A DNA stretch of 64,000 nt, taken from an uncultured Lachnospiraceae bacterium. GTDB lineage: Bacteria; Bacillota; Clostridia; Lachnospirales; Lachnospiraceae. Of this stretch, positions 8,584-17,602 are shown piece after piece. The translations under genes were made by a program, and so were the position numbers. The stretch covers positions 1 through 64,000 of the forward strand of contig USGM01000003.1 in the NCBI GenBank assembly GCA_900554205.1. The letters are read 5' to 3'. The notes under the pieces are model-generated. The model did no database searches, was not told the DNA's origin, and was given only the letters and a program-made list of their open reading frames with translations. The first letter of the stretch is position 1. Every line of letters begins with the position of its first letter.

Positions 8584-10061
8584 AGATTAATGAAAATGAT
8601 AAGGTTGTAGTCGCACTGAAAACGATCCTGGCAGGAGAGACGATCACGGTGGATGTGCAGGGAGAGAAGAGGCAGATCACGGCCCTGGAGGAGATTCCTG
8701 CGGGGCACAAGATGGCGATCTGTGACATCCCGGCAGGGGCAGAGGTAATCAAGTACGGCTACCGGATTGGCAATGCGAAAGAGGATATCCGTGCCGGTGC
8801 ATGGGTACACACCCACAATCTGAAGACGGCGCTCGGCGATCTGCTGGAATATCAGTATGAGCCGGTGGAGGTCGAGGAGAAGCGCACGGAGGATGTGACG
8901 TTCATGGGCTTCGAGCGTCCGGATGGCAAGGTGGGTGTCCGCAATGAAATCTGGATCGTTCCGACGGTTGGCTGCGTGAACAATGTGGCAACCGCCATTG
9001 CCAGACAGGCAAACCGCTTTGTGAAGGGTACGGTGGAGGAAGTCATTGCCTTCCCGCATCCCTATGGCTGCTCCCAGATGGGAGACGATCAGGAGCATAC
9101 AAGGCAGATTCTTGCGGATCTGATCAATCATCCGAATGCCGGTGGGGTACTCGTGCTGGGACTGGGCTGTGAGAACAGCAATATTGATGTCCTGAAGAAC
9201 TATATCGGGGACTATGATGAAAACAGAGTGCGGTTTCTGGTGGCACAGGAATGCGAGGACGAGATCGCAGAGGCGGTTGAGGTGGTGAAGGAGCTGATTG
9301 AGTACGCTTCCGGTTTCGAGAGGGAGCCGGTCAGCGTCAGCAGACTTGTCATCGGCATGAAGTGCGGCGGCAGCGACGGGCTTTCCGGCATCACGGCAAA
9401 TCCTCTTGTCGGCAGATTCTCGGATACGCTGATCTCCAAAGGCGGAACGACAATCCTGACGGAGGTGCCCGAAATGTTCGGCGCGGAGACGATTCTGATG
9501 AACCGGTGTGCCGACAGGGAGCTGTTTGACAAGACCGTGGAGCTGATTAACGATTTTAAGAATTATTTCAAGAGTCATAACCAGACGATCTATGAGAATC
9601 CGTCCCCCGGAAATAAGAAGGGGGGAATCTCGACGCTGGAGGATAAGTCGCTCGGCTGTACCCAGAAGTCGGGCAGCGCGAAGGTGAAGGGCGTGCTCCG
9701 CTATGGAGAAACGGTGAAGACGGCGGGACTGAATCTTCTCAGCGCGCCGGGCAACGACCTTGTGGCGGCGACGGCACTGGCGGCGGCAGGGGCACAGATT
9801 GTCCTGTTTACGACGGGCAGAGGGACGCCCTTTGCGTCTCCGGTACCGACGGTCAAGATTGCAACAAATTCCACGTTGGCAGGCAGGAAGAAGAACTGGA
9901 TTGATTTCAATGCTGGTGTGCTGGTTGAAGATCAGTCGATGGAGGAGGAGACGGCGAAGCTGTTTGCGTATGTTGTCGAGGTGGCCTCCGGAAGAAAGGT
10001 TTGCAGCGAGGAGGCGGGCTTCCACGATATGGCGATCTTTAAGCAGGGTGTGACGCTGTAA
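8568..10061 (+). CDS. uxaA: Altronate dehydratase
   Basis: A 497-residue enzyme that removes water from D-altronate to give 2-keto-3-deoxygluconate (KDG). It has the two-part UxaA layout: an N-terminal SAF-like domain (about residues 1-95, with GYRIGNAKEDIRAGAWVHTHNL) and a large catalytic domain starting at FMGFERPDGKVGVRNE. Conserved family segments include FPHPYGCSQMGDD, VLGLGCENSN, GMKCGGSDGLSGITANP and FTTGRGTPFASPVPTVKIATN. Length is normal. With UxaC and UxaB the route from galacturonate to KDG is complete, but KDG kinase and aldolase are not in this window and must be elsewhere. It starts inside the end of uxaB. Confidence 0.95.
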   Translation: MQDFLKINENDKVVVALKTILAGETITVDVQGEKRQITALEEIPAGHKMAICDIPAGAEVIKYGYRIGNAKEDIRAGAWVHTHNLKTALGDLLEYQYEPVEVEEKRTEDVTFMGFERPDGKVGVRNEIWIVPTVGCVNNVATAIARQANRFVKGTVEEVIAFPHPYGCSQMGDDQEHTRQILADLINHPNAGGVLVLGLGCENSNIDVLKNYIGDYDENRVRFLVAQECEDEIAEAVEVVKELIEYASGFEREPVSVSRLVIGMKCGGSDGLSGITANPLVGRFSDTLISKGGTTILTEVPEMFGAETILMNRCADRELFDKTVELINDFKNYFKSHNQTIYENPSPGNKKGGISTLEDKSLGCTQKSGSAKVKGVLRYGETVKTAGLNLLSAPGNDLVAATALAAAGAQIVLFTTGRGTPFASPVPTVKIATNSTLAGRKKNWIDFNAGVLVEDQSMEEETAKLFAYVVEVASGRKVCSEEAGFHDMAIFKQGVTL

Positions 10062-10084
10062 AGAAAAGGTGAGAGGATAAAAGA

Positions 10085-12172
10085 ATGGAACAGTTACAGG
10101 GTGAGCAGATCGGGAAGCTGCCGAGGAGGGCGGACGGTCTGTTTGAAATTCAGCAACTGGACGAAAATGTATTTAAGGCGGCAGGGTATATTTACCCTGC
10201 CTATGCTGCATTTGAGACAGAATATAACAAGAAGGCGGGTTACCCGGACATTCTGGCGCAGCTGCAGATACTGCGGCGGGAGCTGGAGGACAGGGACAGC
10301 TTAGAAAATGAGGTGCTTTTTCTGAAGGCACTGCTCGGGACGATAGACAATATCAGTCCGCAGGTATACGAGTATTACCGCGGGCTGACCGATATGTTCA
10401 AGCAGGTGTGGGGCGGGATGTACGCCAGATACAGGGAGAGCGGGAGCTTTGCCGTCGCCGGGGCGGAAGCTGTGCAGGAGGCGGACGAGGAAACGCTGTG
10501 GCAGCTTGTGGCGCACGCGGCGGAGCTTCATATTCTGCAGGGCGAGAAGTATGAACGGCGAAGGGTGGAAGAGAAGGCTGCGGAAGGAAAGCGCGCGGCG
10601 GGAGCCTTAAGCCTTGTCTGCAAGACGGCGCGCAGCGCAGTGATTGAAATTGCGGACGGCGGGAAATACTTTACAAAGAAGCCCTATCGTGTTACGGTTA
10701 ATGGGATTGAGGAGCCTGTGACAGAGAGGACGATCACGTCGCTCTACGGGCTGCGGCCGGACACGGATTATCTGGTGGAAATCCTTGACGGAGAAGAAAA
10801 ATGCGGAGAGCTTTTCTTCCATACGGATTATGAGTTTGTGACGCTGGATGTCCGGCGTTTCGGGGCAAAGGGAGATGGCATTCAGGATGATACGCCGTTT
10901 ATCCAGGCGGCGGTTCTTGCATGTCCGGAAGACAGCCGCGTGCTGATTCCGGCGGGGGTGTATAGGATTACAAGTCTGTTCCTGAAGAGCCACACGAAAA
11001 TAGAGCTCGCCAAGGGCGCTGAGCTTCGGGCATTCACGGAGAAGGAGCGTTTTCCGGTGCTGCCCGGGCTGATTGAGAGCTATGACGAGAAGGATCAGTA
11101 TAATCTGGGCAGCTGGGAGGGAAATCCACTGCCTTCGTATAGCGGCATAATCTGCGGCATTGATGTGGAGGATGTCGTGATCTACGGCGAGGGAACGATC
11201 AACGGAAATGCTTCACGCGAGGACTGGTGGAAGAATCCCAAGGGCTATAAGGAGGCATTCCGCCCGAGGCTGTTCTTTATTAATCATTGCAGAAACATCA
11301 CCTTGCAGGGCGTGACCTGCTGCAACTCGCCGGCGTGGACGCTGCATCCGTATTTCAGCAATAATCTGTATTTCATCGGACTGAATATCCAGAATCCCGC
11401 GGATTCGCCCAACACGGACGGTTGCGACCCGGAGTCCTGCAGGAATGTTGAGATCCTAGGGGTGCGTTTCTCGCTGGGAGACGACTGCATCGCGGTAAAG
11501 AGCGGCAAGATTTATATGGGAAAGACCTATAAGACCCCGTCGGAGAATATCATGATCCGCCAGTGTTTGATGGAAAACGGACACGGCGCGGTGACGCTCG
11601 GAAGCGAGATGGCGGGCGGGATCCTGAACCTCACGGTGGAGGACTGTATTTTCAGTCATACGGACAGAGGTCTCAGGATCAAGACGAGGCGCGGGCGCGG
11701 AAAGGATGCTGTTTTAAGCAACATTACCTTCCGGAACCTTGAGCTGGATCATGTCATGACGCCGCTCGTTGTCAATGCGTTCTATTTCTGCGATCCCGAT
11801 GGGAAGACGCCTTATGTGCAGTCCAGGGAGCCCTATCCGGTGGATGAAAGGACGCCCTCGATCAAGAAGCTGGTATTTGAAAATATGAAGTGTACGAACT
11901 GTCATGTGGCGGCAGCCTTCTTTGACGGACTGCCGGAGCAGAAGATAGAGGAGATTGTGATGCGGAACATCTCGGTCAGCTACGCGGCAGAGCCGAAGTG
12001 TGACGTCCCTGCCATGTCGGAGGGTGTGCCGAAGTGCAGCAGAAAGGGCATTTTTGCCCGGAACGTTGCCAGACTTGTGCTGGATCATGTCACGATCGGG
12101 GGACAGGACGGCGAGGCTTATGAGCTGATCGGAGTAGATAGGGTAGAGGACAGCTCCAAGATACAGAAATAA
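10085..12172 (+). CDS. GH28 polygalacturonase, cytoplasmic, with extra N-terminal domain
   Basis: A 695-residue GH28 enzyme that hydrolyses galacturonan or rhamnogalacturonan oligomers. The parallel beta-helix begins at FVTLDVRRFGAKGDGIQDDTPF near residue 255. All catalytic signatures are present: NTDG (443-446), GDD (465-467), GHG (499-501) and RIK (531-533). Residues about 175-250 look like a small fibronectin-III-type sandwich ending TSLYGLRPDTDYLVEI. The first 165 residues are helical and resemble a fragment of a GH105 unsaturated glucuronyl hydrolase, but without its catalytic part. There is no signal peptide, so it should act on imported oligomers, which fits its place directly after uxaA. 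An exo-acting mode is likely but not shown by the sequence. Confidence 0.9.
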   Translation: MEQLQGEQIGKLPRRADGLFEIQQLDENVFKAAGYIYPAYAAFETEYNKKAGYPDILAQLQILRRELEDRDSLENEVLFLKALLGTIDNISPQVYEYYRGLTDMFKQVWGGMYARYRESGSFAVAGAEAVQEADEETLWQLVAHAAELHILQGEKYERRRVEEKAAEGKRAAGALSLVCKTARSAVIEIADGGKYFTKKPYRVTVNGIEEPVTERTITSLYGLRPDTDYLVEILDGEEKCGELFFHTDYEFVTLDVRRFGAKGDGIQDDTPFIQAAVLACPEDSRVLIPAGVYRITSLFLKSHTKIELAKGAELRAFTEKERFPVLPGLIESYDEKDQYNLGSWEGNPLPSYSGIICGIDVEDVVIYGEGTINGNASREDWWKNPKGYKEAFRPRLFFINHCRNITLQGVTCCNSPAWTLHPYFSNNLYFIGLNIQNPADSPNTDGCDPESCRNVEILGVRFSLGDDCIAVKSGKIYMGKTYKTPSENIMIRQCLMENGHGAVTLGSEMAGGILNLTVEDCIFSHTDRGLRIKTRRGRGKDAVLSNITFRNLELDHVMTPLVVNAFYFCDPDGKTPYVQSREPYPVDERTPSIKKLVFENMKCTNCHVAAAFFDGLPEQKIEEIVMRNISVSYAAEPKCDVPAMSEGVPKCSRKGIFARNVARLVLDHVTIGGQDGEAYELIGVDRVEDSSKIQK

Positions 12173-12193
12173 CGGAAAGGTTTGGTGGAGACA

Positions 12194-13030
12194 ATGCAGT
12201 TGGGGATCAGGTTACATGATATGGAGAAGTTTCCTTTTGAGGAGAGAGTGGCGAGGGTGCATGAGGCGGGGTTTGCCTGCGGGCATCTTGCGCTCTCCAA
12301 GTTCATCACGGAATTTCCGACGACGGATGGGGCGCTGACGCCGGGACTTGCCATGTATATCCGGGATGTGTTTGCGCGGAATCATGTGGATATTGCGGTG
12401 CTGGGCTGTTACCTGAATCTCGCAACGCCGGATGAGAAGGAGCTGGAAAAAACGATACACCGCTATATGGCGCACATCCGCTTCGCGTCGTGGCTGGGCT
12501 GCGGCGTGGTCGGGACGGAGACGGGAGCGCCGAATACAGCGTATGCCTTTACGCCGGAATGCGGGACGGAGGAGGCTTTGCAGCTCTTTATCGAGAGACT
12601 CAGGCCCATCGTTGCCTATGCTGAGAAGATGGGAGTTGTCTTCGCCATCGAGCCTGTTTTCAGACATATTGTGTGTAATCCCGCCCGGGCACGGCGCGTG
12701 CTCGACGAGATTGCTTCGCCGAATCTTCAGATCATTTTTGATCCGGTGAACCTTCTGGATGTTGCGAATTACCGTGACAGAGAGGCGGTGTTCCGCGAGG
12801 CGATTGAGCTTCTGGGAGAGGACATTGCCATGGTTCACCTGAAGGATTTCAGGGTGGAAAACGGAAAAATGATTGCGGCGGGCTGCGGCATGGGAGAGAT
12901 GGATTACACGGAGATCTTAAAGTTCATGAAGGCGAGAAAACCGTTTATCCACGCGACGCTGGAGGACACAAAGCCGGAGAATAATCAGGCGGCGAAGAAC
13001 TTTATTTTACAGAGATATGCAGAAATTTAA
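12194..13030 (+). CDS. Sugar phosphate isomerase/epimerase-like TIM-barrel protein
   Basis: About 278 residues of the xylose-isomerase-like AP-endonuclease-2 barrel fold. Typical strands are seen: LGIRLHDMEKFPFEERV at the start, GCGVVGTETGAP, VVFAIEPVFRHIV, LQIIFDPVNLLD and MVHLKDFRV near the end. The glutamate, aspartate and histidine residues in these last motifs are the usual metal ligands. The exact substrate is unknown; the operon suggests a uronate or pectin-derived sugar. TTG 12182 and GTG 12185 are alternative starts; ATG 12194 fits the fold best. The end overlaps the DNA polymerase gene by 14 bases. Confidence 0.75.
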   Translation: MQLGIRLHDMEKFPFEERVARVHEAGFACGHLALSKFITEFPTTDGALTPGLAMYIRDVFARNHVDIAVLGCYLNLATPDEKELEKTIHRYMAHIRFASWLGCGVVGTETGAPNTAYAFTPECGTEEALQLFIERLRPIVAYAEKMGVVFAIEPVFRHIVCNPARARRVLDEIASPNLQIIFDPVNLLDVANYRDREAVFREAIELLGEDIAMVHLKDFRVENGKMIAAGCGMGEMDYTEILKFMKARKPFIHATLEDTKPENNQAAKNFILQRYAEI

Positions 13031-14549
13031 GCAGCGCATTTATATTGCCATCGATCTGAAATCCTTCTATGCCTCCGTGGAGTGCAGGGCGAGGGGATTA
13101 GACCCGCTGACAACAAATCTGGTCGTGGCTGACCGCTCGCGCACGGAGAAGACGATCTGTCTGGCAGTTTCGCCGTCACTGAAGGCATATGGTATTCCCG
13201 GCAGGGCGAGGCTGTTTGAGGTGGTGCAGAAGGTTCGTGAGGTGAATGCGGGCAGGAGGCTTCATGCACCGGGCGGGAGATTCACGGGCTCGTCGGATCA
13301 GGCACCGGAGCTTGCCTGTCACCCGGAGCTGGAGGTGGGCTATATCACCGCGCCGCCGAGAATGGCGTTTTATATGCAGGTGAGCACGCAGATCTACAAG
13401 ATCTATCTTCGGTATATTGCGCCGGAGGACATTCATGTCTATTCCATCGACGAGGTGTTTATGGATGTGACGCAGTATCTTGACACCTATGGAATGACGG
13501 CGAGACAGCTTGCGGCAAAAATGGCGGAGGAGGTTCTCGCGGAGACCGGTATCACGGCAACCGCCGGGATCGGCACGAATCTTTATCTTGCCAAGGTGGC
13601 GATGGACATCATGGCGAAGCATGTGGAGCCGGACGGGAATGGCTGTTGTATCGCGGAGCTGGATGAGATGAGCTATCGGAGGCAGCTTTGGGCGCACAGA
13701 CCGCTCACCGATTTCTGGCGTGTGGGACATGGGTATCAGAAGCGGCTGGAAGAGGTCGGGCTGTTTACCATGGGGGATATTGCCAGATGCTCCCTTGGCA
13801 GCGACCGGGATTATTACAACGAGGAACTTCTGTACCGGATGTTCGGGATCAATGCGGAGCTTCTGATCGATCATGCGTGGGGCTGGGAGCCGACGACGAT
13901 AGAGCTTATCAAGGCGTATAAGCCCGAGAGCAGCTCCATGAGCTCCGGGCAGGTGCTGCAATGTCCGTATGAGTTCGGAAAGGCGAAGATTATCGTGCGG
14001 GAGATGACAGATCTGCTTGTGCTTGATCTCGTGGAGAAGAAGCTGGTGACGGATCAAGTCTGCCTGTTGATCGGCTATGATGTGGACAGCCTGAAAAAGC
14101 CAGAGATCAGAAGGGCGTATAAGGGCGAGGTGAGCGTTGACCGCTATGGCAGAAGTGTGCCGAAGCATGCGGCGGGAACGGCGAATCTGCCCATGCCGAC
14201 GAGCTCGACGCAGATTATTGTCGATGCCATGATGGAGTTGTATGAGCAGCATGTTGATCCGAGGCTGCTTGTGCGCAGGGTCACGGTCACGGCGAACCAC
14301 CTGACGGACGAGGCGGACGCGAAGAAGACCGAAAGCTTTGAGCAGATGGAGCTTTTCACAGACTACGGTGCCAGAGAGAAGGAAAGGGAAGAGGAAGAAA
14401 AGCGTCTGCAAAAGGAGCGAAGGCTTCAGGAGGCTATGCTGGAAGTGAAGAAGAAGTACGGGAAGAATGCTATTCTGAAGGGTACGAATCTGCAGGAGGG
14501 TGCGACGACGATTGAGCGCAACAACCAGATCGGAGGGCATAAGGCATGA
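13017..14549 (+). CDS. Y-family DNA polymerase (UmuC/UvrX type)
   Basis: A 510-residue translesion DNA polymerase. The palm metal ligands are Asp13 in YIAIDLKSFYASVE and Asp145/Glu146 in YSIDEVFMD. The TAGIGTNLYLAKVAMD segment and a helix-hairpin region (FWRVGHGYQKRLEEVGLFTMGD) follow, then a little-finger domain with SSSMSSGQVLQCPY. The charged coiled C-terminus, ending in a KYGKNAILKGTNLQEGATT segment, is typical of the Firmicutes UvrX/YqjW branch rather than of short DinB. The YolD-like gene that usually accompanies this branch follows at once. It is odd that the ATG lies inside the end of a sugar isomerase gene, tying a DNA-repair gene to the pectin operon. No LexA-type box was found upstream. 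Confidence 0.9.
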   Translation: MQKFKQRIYIAIDLKSFYASVECRARGLDPLTTNLVVADRSRTEKTICLAVSPSLKAYGIPGRARLFEVVQKVREVNAGRRLHAPGGRFTGSSDQAPELACHPELEVGYITAPPRMAFYMQVSTQIYKIYLRYIAPEDIHVYSIDEVFMDVTQYLDTYGMTARQLAAKMAEEVLAETGITATAGIGTNLYLAKVAMDIMAKHVEPDGNGCCIAELDEMSYRRQLWAHRPLTDFWRVGHGYQKRLEEVGLFTMGDIARCSLGSDRDYYNEELLYRMFGINAELLIDHAWGWEPTTIELIKAYKPESSSMSSGQVLQCPYEFGKAKIIVREMTDLLVLDLVEKKLVTDQVCLLIGYDVDSLKKPEIRRAYKGEVSVDRYGRSVPKHAAGTANLPMPTSSTQIIVDAMMELYEQHVDPRLLVRRVTVTANHLTDEADAKKTESFEQMELFTDYGAREKEREEEEKRLQKERRLQEAMLEVKKKYGKNAILKGTNLQEGATTIERNNQIGGHKA

Positions 14550-14959
14550 AGGAAGCCGGAATATCTGAATATGAGGACATTATTGCGCTGCCGCACCATG
14601 TCTCCGCCAGTCATCCGCAGATGGCTCTGGCAGACCGTGCGGCACAGTTTTCCCCTTTTGCTGCGCTGACGGGGTATGAGGACGCGATCGATGAGAGCGC
14701 CCGGCTGACGGAGGAGCAGATTGAGCTGGATGAGAACGCCAGAGAAGAGCTGGACGAGAAATTGCGGCAGATCAGGGAGTGCGGTGAAGCACACCCTGAA
14801 ATTACCGTAACCTATTTTCAGAAGGACGCGCGTAGGGATGGCGGCGCGTATGTGACATTGACGGGAAGGGTGAAGAAAATCGACGAGTATGCCCGTATAA
14901 TTTCCTTTATGGATGGAACAGTGGTCAGGATTGAGAATATTCTACAGTGCATTATTTAA
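14546..14959 (+). CDS. YolD-like protein
   Basis: A 137-residue protein of the YolD-like family, small partners of Y-family polymerases in Firmicutes (for example yolD next to uvrX and yqjX next to yqjW). The ALADRAAQFSPFAALTGYEDAI segment near residues 27-48 is characteristic, followed by a charged helix and a beta-rich end with VTLTGRVKKIDEYARIISF. Its ATG overlaps the polymerase stop (ATGA). Its 3' end overlaps the converging HerA-like gene by 8 bases, so no terminator separates the two. Confidence 0.85.
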   Translation: MKEAGISEYEDIIALPHHVSASHPQMALADRAAQFSPFAALTGYEDAIDESARLTEEQIELDENAREELDEKLRQIRECGEAHPEITVTYFQKDARRDGGAYVTLTGRVKKIDEYARIISFMDGTVVRIENILQCII

Positions 14960-16526
14960 ACAGTGTGCCGAGGATGCTTCTGCCGAGCTGGGCGCCTACG
15001 TTTCCGCCAAGCTTCTTGCCGAAGGAGCCGCCGAGGGATTTTCCGATGGTGTTTCCGACCTCGCGCCCGATGGTTCCCGCGGCGCTGTTTGCAACGCTCT
15101 TCATGCCGGATTTGATTTTCCGGTCTTTCTTTGCCTTTTCACGCAAAGCGGCTTTTTCGGCAGCCGCTTTTTCTTTTGCAGCCGCCTTCTCGTCGGCAAC
15201 GGCTTTCTTCTGCTGTTCCAACGCGGCTTCATCCTCCAGATTTTTCCTTTGCAGAAATTCATAGGCGCTGTCGGGATCGTGGGCATCCTTATATTTCAGG
15301 TAAAGATTGCTCATCAGCACCTCCTGCTTTTTCTCCCCGTCGGAGATTGGCCCCATGAGACTCTGCGGGGGCAGGATTTTACAGCGCTTTACCACGGTGG
15401 GGATTCCGGCTTCGTCCAGCACGGAGACTAATGCCTCGCCGGTTCCGAGCTCGGACAGCACGGTCTTGGTATCGAATGCCGGGTTAGTGCGGAAGGACGC
15501 GGCAGCCGCCTTGATTGCCTTCTCGTCGGCGGGGGTGTAGGCTCTCAGCGCATGCTGGATCTTATTGCCGAGCTGGCTGAGGACGCCGTCGGGAATGTCC
15601 TTGGGTGCCTGTGTAATGAAATAAATGCCGACACCGCGGGAGCGGATCAGCTTGACGATCTGCTCGATCTTTTCCTGTAATGCCTTGGAGACATTGTTGA
15701 AGAGCAGGTGCGCCTCGTCGAAGAAGAATACCATGCGGGGCTTTGCGGGATCACCGACCTCCGGCAGCGTCTCGAAAAGCTCTGCCAGCATCCAAAGCAG
15801 GAAGAGTGAGTACATGGTCGGATCGTTTACCAGCTCGCGGCAGTCCAGAATATTGATGGCACCTTTGCCGCCTGCTCCGGTGGTGAACCAGTCCGCAATG
15901 TTCAAGGCGGGTTCTGTGAAAAATTCCTGCGCACCCTGTGCCTCCAGAGCGACGATATGGCGGATGATGGTTGTCGCGCTCGCCTTGGCGATATGTCCGT
16001 AATCGTTGCTGAAATCGGCAGCGTTTTCGCCGATGTACTGGAGCATGGATTTCAGATCCTTTGTATCGATCAGCAGCAGATTGTTGTCATCCGCGATTTT
16101 AAAGGTGACGTTGAGCACATCGGTCTGCGCCGGGGTGAGGTTCATCAGTCTGCCGAGGAGCAGAGGCCCCATTTCGGAGATGGTTGTGCGCAGCGGGATT
16201 CCCATTCTGCCGTAGACATCCCAGAAGACGCTGGGGTAGGACTGGTAGGAAAAACCGCACTGGGCGAGACCGAATGAGGCGATGCGCTTCTGCATATCCT
16301 CGCTGTCTTTTCCGGGGCGGCACATGCCCGCAAGATCGCCCTTGACGTCCGCGAGAAAGACCGGCACGCCGGCATCGCTGAAGGACTCAGCCAGAACCTT
16401 TAATGTAATCGTTTTACCGGTTCCGGTAGCACCGGCGATCAGACCGTGGCGGTTTGCCATATTCGGCAGAATGCAGATTTTTTTGCCGTCGGATTCTCCG
16501 ATCCAGATTTTATCGTTATAGTACAT
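14952..16526 (-). CDS. HerA-like helicase/ATPase (DUF853 family)
   Basis: A 524-residue AAA-type ATPase of the DUF853/YjgR group. The Walker A motif GATGTGKT is at residues 32-39. The Walker B motif RMVFFFDEAHLLF is near residue 265, followed by IYFITQAPKDIPDGVLSQLGNKIQHALRA, the usual sensor region. A charged coiled coil rich in Ala, Lys and Glu (about residues 420-470) leads to a glycine-rich tail with Gly roughly every fourth residue. The biological role of this family is not settled; DNA translocation or helicase activity is inferred from HerA. The gene is monocistronic and diverges from the phosphoesterase gene. A good GGAGGGG site precedes its ATG. Confidence 0.88.
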   Translation of the reverse strand: MYYNDKIWIGESDGKKICILPNMANRHGLIAGATGTGKTITLKVLAESFSDAGVPVFLADVKGDLAGMCRPGKDSEDMQKRIASFGLAQCGFSYQSYPSVFWDVYGRMGIPLRTTISEMGPLLLGRLMNLTPAQTDVLNVTFKIADDNNLLLIDTKDLKSMLQYIGENAADFSNDYGHIAKASATTIIRHIVALEAQGAQEFFTEPALNIADWFTTGAGGKGAINILDCRELVNDPTMYSLFLLWMLAELFETLPEVGDPAKPRMVFFFDEAHLLFNNVSKALQEKIEQIVKLIRSRGVGIYFITQAPKDIPDGVLSQLGNKIQHALRAYTPADEKAIKAAAASFRTNPAFDTKTVLSELGTGEALVSVLDEAGIPTVVKRCKILPPQSLMGPISDGEKKQEVLMSNLYLKYKDAHDPDSAYEFLQRKNLEDEAALEQQKKAVADEKAAAKEKAAAEKAALREKAKKDRKIKSGMKSVANSAAGTIGREVGNTIGKSLGGSFGKKLGGNVGAQLGRSILGTLFK

Positions 16527-16569
16527 AGTTCCCCTCCTATTGGTTTTTTAATAAGCTAAAGATAAGAAT

Positions 16570-16598
16570 ATTATAGTGGATAACGGAGGACGGAACAA
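16570..16598 (-). promoter_or_regulatory. Likely promoter of the HerA-like gene
   Basis: On the minus strand TTGTTC (16598-16593), 17 bases, then a perfect TATAAT (16575-16570), 44 bases before the ATG. The -35 is weak. Confidence 0.45.
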
Positions 16599-16719
16599 GG
16601 TTATTTTTCGGATTCCATAAGACATTCTTAAGAAAGCGGCGCGTGCAATCTTAAAACTTTTCTTATAATATGGTCTGCAAGAACGATCGGACGCTGCGGC
16701 GGACGGGAAGGAGGGGAAT

Positions 16720-17601
16720 ATGGAAATAGCTGTACTTGCAGACATTCACAGCAATTATGTCGCGCTTGAGACCTGTATGCGGTTTGCACTGAAGAGGGGA
16801 ATCAGGAAATTCCTGTTTCTGGGGGACTATATCGGGGAGATGGCTTACCCGGAGAGAACCATGGAGCTGCTGAAGGAGTACAGGGAGGAATATGACTGTA
16901 CCTTTATCCGCGGGAATAAGGAGGATTACTGGCTCAGCTACGCGAAGGGCGGGGAGTGTGGCTGGCGGGAATATGACTCGACGACAGGAGCACTTTATTA
17001 TGCCTACCATCGGCTGACGAGGCGGGAGCTGGACTTTTTCGGGGAAATGCCGATCGCCATGAAACTGCAGTACGGGGCGATGCCGACGCTGCAGCTCTGC
17101 CACGGTTCACCGGATAAGGTATCGGAGGCGCTTACGCCGGGCAGTGAGCGGGTGGAAAGCCTTCTGGAAACTACGGAGGTGGGACTGATCCTGTGCGGAC
17201 ATACGCACCGTCAGGGAAAGCAGGAGTATAAGGGAAAGCTGTTGTTGAATCCCGGATCGGTCGGACTTTCCATCGGAGGACAGGGCAAGGCGCAGTTTCT
17301 GATCCTGCATGGGGATGAGGAAACAAGGACATGGAGAGAGGAATTTATCAGTCTCGACTATGACAGGGAGCGGGTGATCAGGGAGATTTCCGTTTCGGGG
17401 CTGATGGAGAGAGCGCCGTACTGGTGCAAGGTGACGGAAATGCAGCTGGCTGCAAGGGGGCGTTATGCGTCCGCGGATTATGGGCATTCTAATGTGCTGT
17501 TCAGGGCGATGGAGCTGTGCCGGGAGGCGGTCGGGGAATGCAATTGGCCGGATATACCCGAGCGGTACTGGGAGATGGCGTACAGGGAAAGCTGCGGGTA
17601 G
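16720..17601 (+). CDS. Metallophosphoesterase, YfcE/MJ0936-like
   Basis: A 293-residue calcineurin-type phosphoesterase. The dimetal site residues are seen in order: Asp8 and His10 (LADIHSN), Asp36 (FLGDYIG), Asn in RGNKEDYW, His in LCHGSP and the closing GHTHR, followed by LLNPGSVGLSIGG. This matches the class III group (YfcE, MJ0936), which acts on phosphodiesters or nucleotide phosphates; the natural substrate is unknown. The extra C-terminal 90 residues beyond the GSVG motif form a domain I do not recognise. The stop is one base from the converging pectinesterase stop. A TATAAT lies at 16664-16669 upstream but without a clear -35. Confidence 0.8.
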   Translation: MEIAVLADIHSNYVALETCMRFALKRGIRKFLFLGDYIGEMAYPERTMELLKEYREEYDCTFIRGNKEDYWLSYAKGGECGWREYDSTTGALYYAYHRLTRRELDFFGEMPIAMKLQYGAMPTLQLCHGSPDKVSEALTPGSERVESLLETTEVGLILCGHTHRQGKQEYKGKLLLNPGSVGLSIGGQGKAQFLILHGDEETRTWREEFISLDYDRERVIREISVSGLMERAPYWCKVTEMQLAARGRYASADYGHSNVLFRAMELCREAVGECNWPDIPERYWEMAYRESCG

Positions 17602-17602
17602 A

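Noticed and set aside
8580..10025. Long open frame (481 codons) on the minus strand
   Set aside because: Antisense to uxaA, which is a clear full-length enzyme. It has no ribosome binding site and no recognisable motif.
13176..14540. Long open frame (454 codons) on the minus strand
   Set aside because: Antisense to the Y-family polymerase; its composition is the mirror of that coding frame.
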